Shown piece by piece: positions 6,766 through 7,230 of a stretch of 7,230 nucleotides of DNA (within the stretch, counting starts at the first letter, position 1; each line of letters opens with the position of its first letter). Origin of the DNA: Burkholderiaceae bacterium (GTDB lineage Bacteria; Pseudomonadota; Gammaproteobacteria; Burkholderiales; Burkholderiaceae); assembly GCA_947459465.1 (NCBI GenBank), contig CANHDS010000024.1:1-7230 (forward strand), read 5' to 3'. The notes below the pieces were generated by a model, which saw nothing but the letters and a program-made list of their open reading frames with translations, had not been told where the DNA came from and did no database searches. The position numbers and the translations under genes are program-made.

Positions 6766-6778
6766 AGAGGAAAAAATG
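6766..6778 (+). promoter_or_regulatory. gap ribosome binding site and start
   Basis: AGAGGAAAAAATG carries the Shine-Dalgarno and the ATG of gap (6776-6778). It repeats exactly the 13 bases at the fba start, which supports this ATG. Confidence 0.85.
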
Positions 6779-7230
6779 ACGATCCGAGTTGCAATTAATG
6801 GATACGGCCGGATTGGCCGAATGGTATTGCGCGCTCTCTACGAGGAGGCGATGCAGAATAAAAAACGCGATATCCAAATCGTCGCAATTAATGCGATGGG
6901 CGATATTGATATCAATGCCCATCTCACTCAATATGATTCAGCCCATGGTCGTTTTCCTGGAACAGTGAGTGTGGATGGCGATTACATGGTGGTGAATGGT
7001 GATCGGATCCGGATGTACTCGACCCGTAACCCATTAGAGACTCCATGGGGTAAAGAGGGCGTTGATTTAGTCCTTGAGTGCTCTGGTAAGTTCACCTCGA
7101 AAGAAAAAGCGATGGTGCATATTCAGCAGGGAGCCAAGAAGGTATTGATCTCCGCACCCGGTGAAAAAGATGTGGATGCTACGATTGTGTATGGTGTCAA
7201 TGAGAAGGTATTGAAATCCACCGATGTGGT
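6776..7230 (+). CDS. gap: Glyceraldehyde-3-phosphate dehydrogenase (CbbG-like), N-terminal part
   Basis: The gene is cut by the window edge after 151 complete codons, so the catalytic Cys motif (SCTTN) lies outside. The enzyme interconverts 1,3-bisphosphoglycerate and glyceraldehyde 3-phosphate. The Rossmann motif NGYGRIGR is at residues 8-15. The next nucleotide-binding strand ends AINAMGD at 37-43, where most NAD-dependent enzymes have an Asp after the Asn; here it is Ala40. [11 protein letters not shown] at 48-58, [12 protein letters not shown] at 101-112 and [15 protein letters not shown] at 126-140 are typical of GAPDH. The related erythrose-4-phosphate dehydrogenase (Epd) is less likely because it normally has SHPG in place of SAPG. 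gap lies 21 bases after fba behind a strong ribosome binding site, as the fourth gene of the operon. Confidence 0.93.
   Translation, partial: MTIRVAINGYGRIGRMVLRALYEEAMQNKKRDIQIVAINAMGDIDINAHLTQYDSAHGRFPGTVSVDGDYMVVNGDRIRMYSTRNPLETPWGKEGVDLVLECSGKFTSKEKAMVHIQQGAKKVLISAPGEKDVDATIVYGVNEKVLKSTDV

Overview
This window looks like part of the chromosome of a purple photosynthetic proteobacterium. It contains the end of one light-harvesting (puc) gene block and the start of a Calvin-Benson-Bassham (cbb-type) carbon-metabolism operon, joined by about 0.8 kb with two small genes of unknown role. The Ala/Pro-rich tail on the LH2 alpha subunit, the beta-proteobacterial look of the FBPase, aldolase and GAPDH, and the moderate base composition suggest Burkholderiales (Betaproteobacteria). 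A Polynucleobacter- or Limnohabitans-like freshwater phototroph would fit. That placement is inference from remembered family features, not a database result.

Region 1 (1-1825, + strand) is the puc block. It opens with the C-terminal 60 residues of an LH2 alpha polypeptide (pucA), cut by the window edge. A strong intrinsic terminator (203-232) follows, then pucC (288-1727), a 12-helix BCH/PucC transporter-like protein needed for LH2 assembly. A 27-residue single-helix membrane ORF (1742-1825) with an excellent ribosome binding site comes last. The pucA fragment carries Phe-Leu at the two positions that are Tyr-Trp in the B800-850 complex of Rhodoblastus acidophilus, which is the signature of the blue-shifted B800-820 type.

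Region 2 (1826-2658) is the junction. A 64-residue two-helix membrane protein is encoded on the - strand and converges on the puc block across a perfect 12-bp inverted repeat. Divergent from it is a 155-residue secreted TPR protein. Their candidate -10 boxes overlap. A roughly 80-bp gap with a weak promoter candidate then leads into the carbon operon.

Region 3 (2659-7230, + strand) is fbp, tkt, class II fba and gap (cut by the window edge), separated by 8, 8 and 21 bases. Together they cover reduction of 1,3-bisphosphoglycerate and regeneration of sugar phosphates. Phosphoribulokinase, which often sits between cbbF and cbbT, is absent here, and no Rubisco gene is visible. The GAPDH has Ala instead of the usual NAD-selecting Asp, consistent with NADPH use in the biosynthetic direction. 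fba and gap share an identical 13-base ribosome-binding-site/start sequence, whereas fbp and tkt have no clear Shine-Dalgarno sequence.

No tRNA, rRNA, mobile element or CRISPR array was seen, and no gap between genes exceeds 300 bases.
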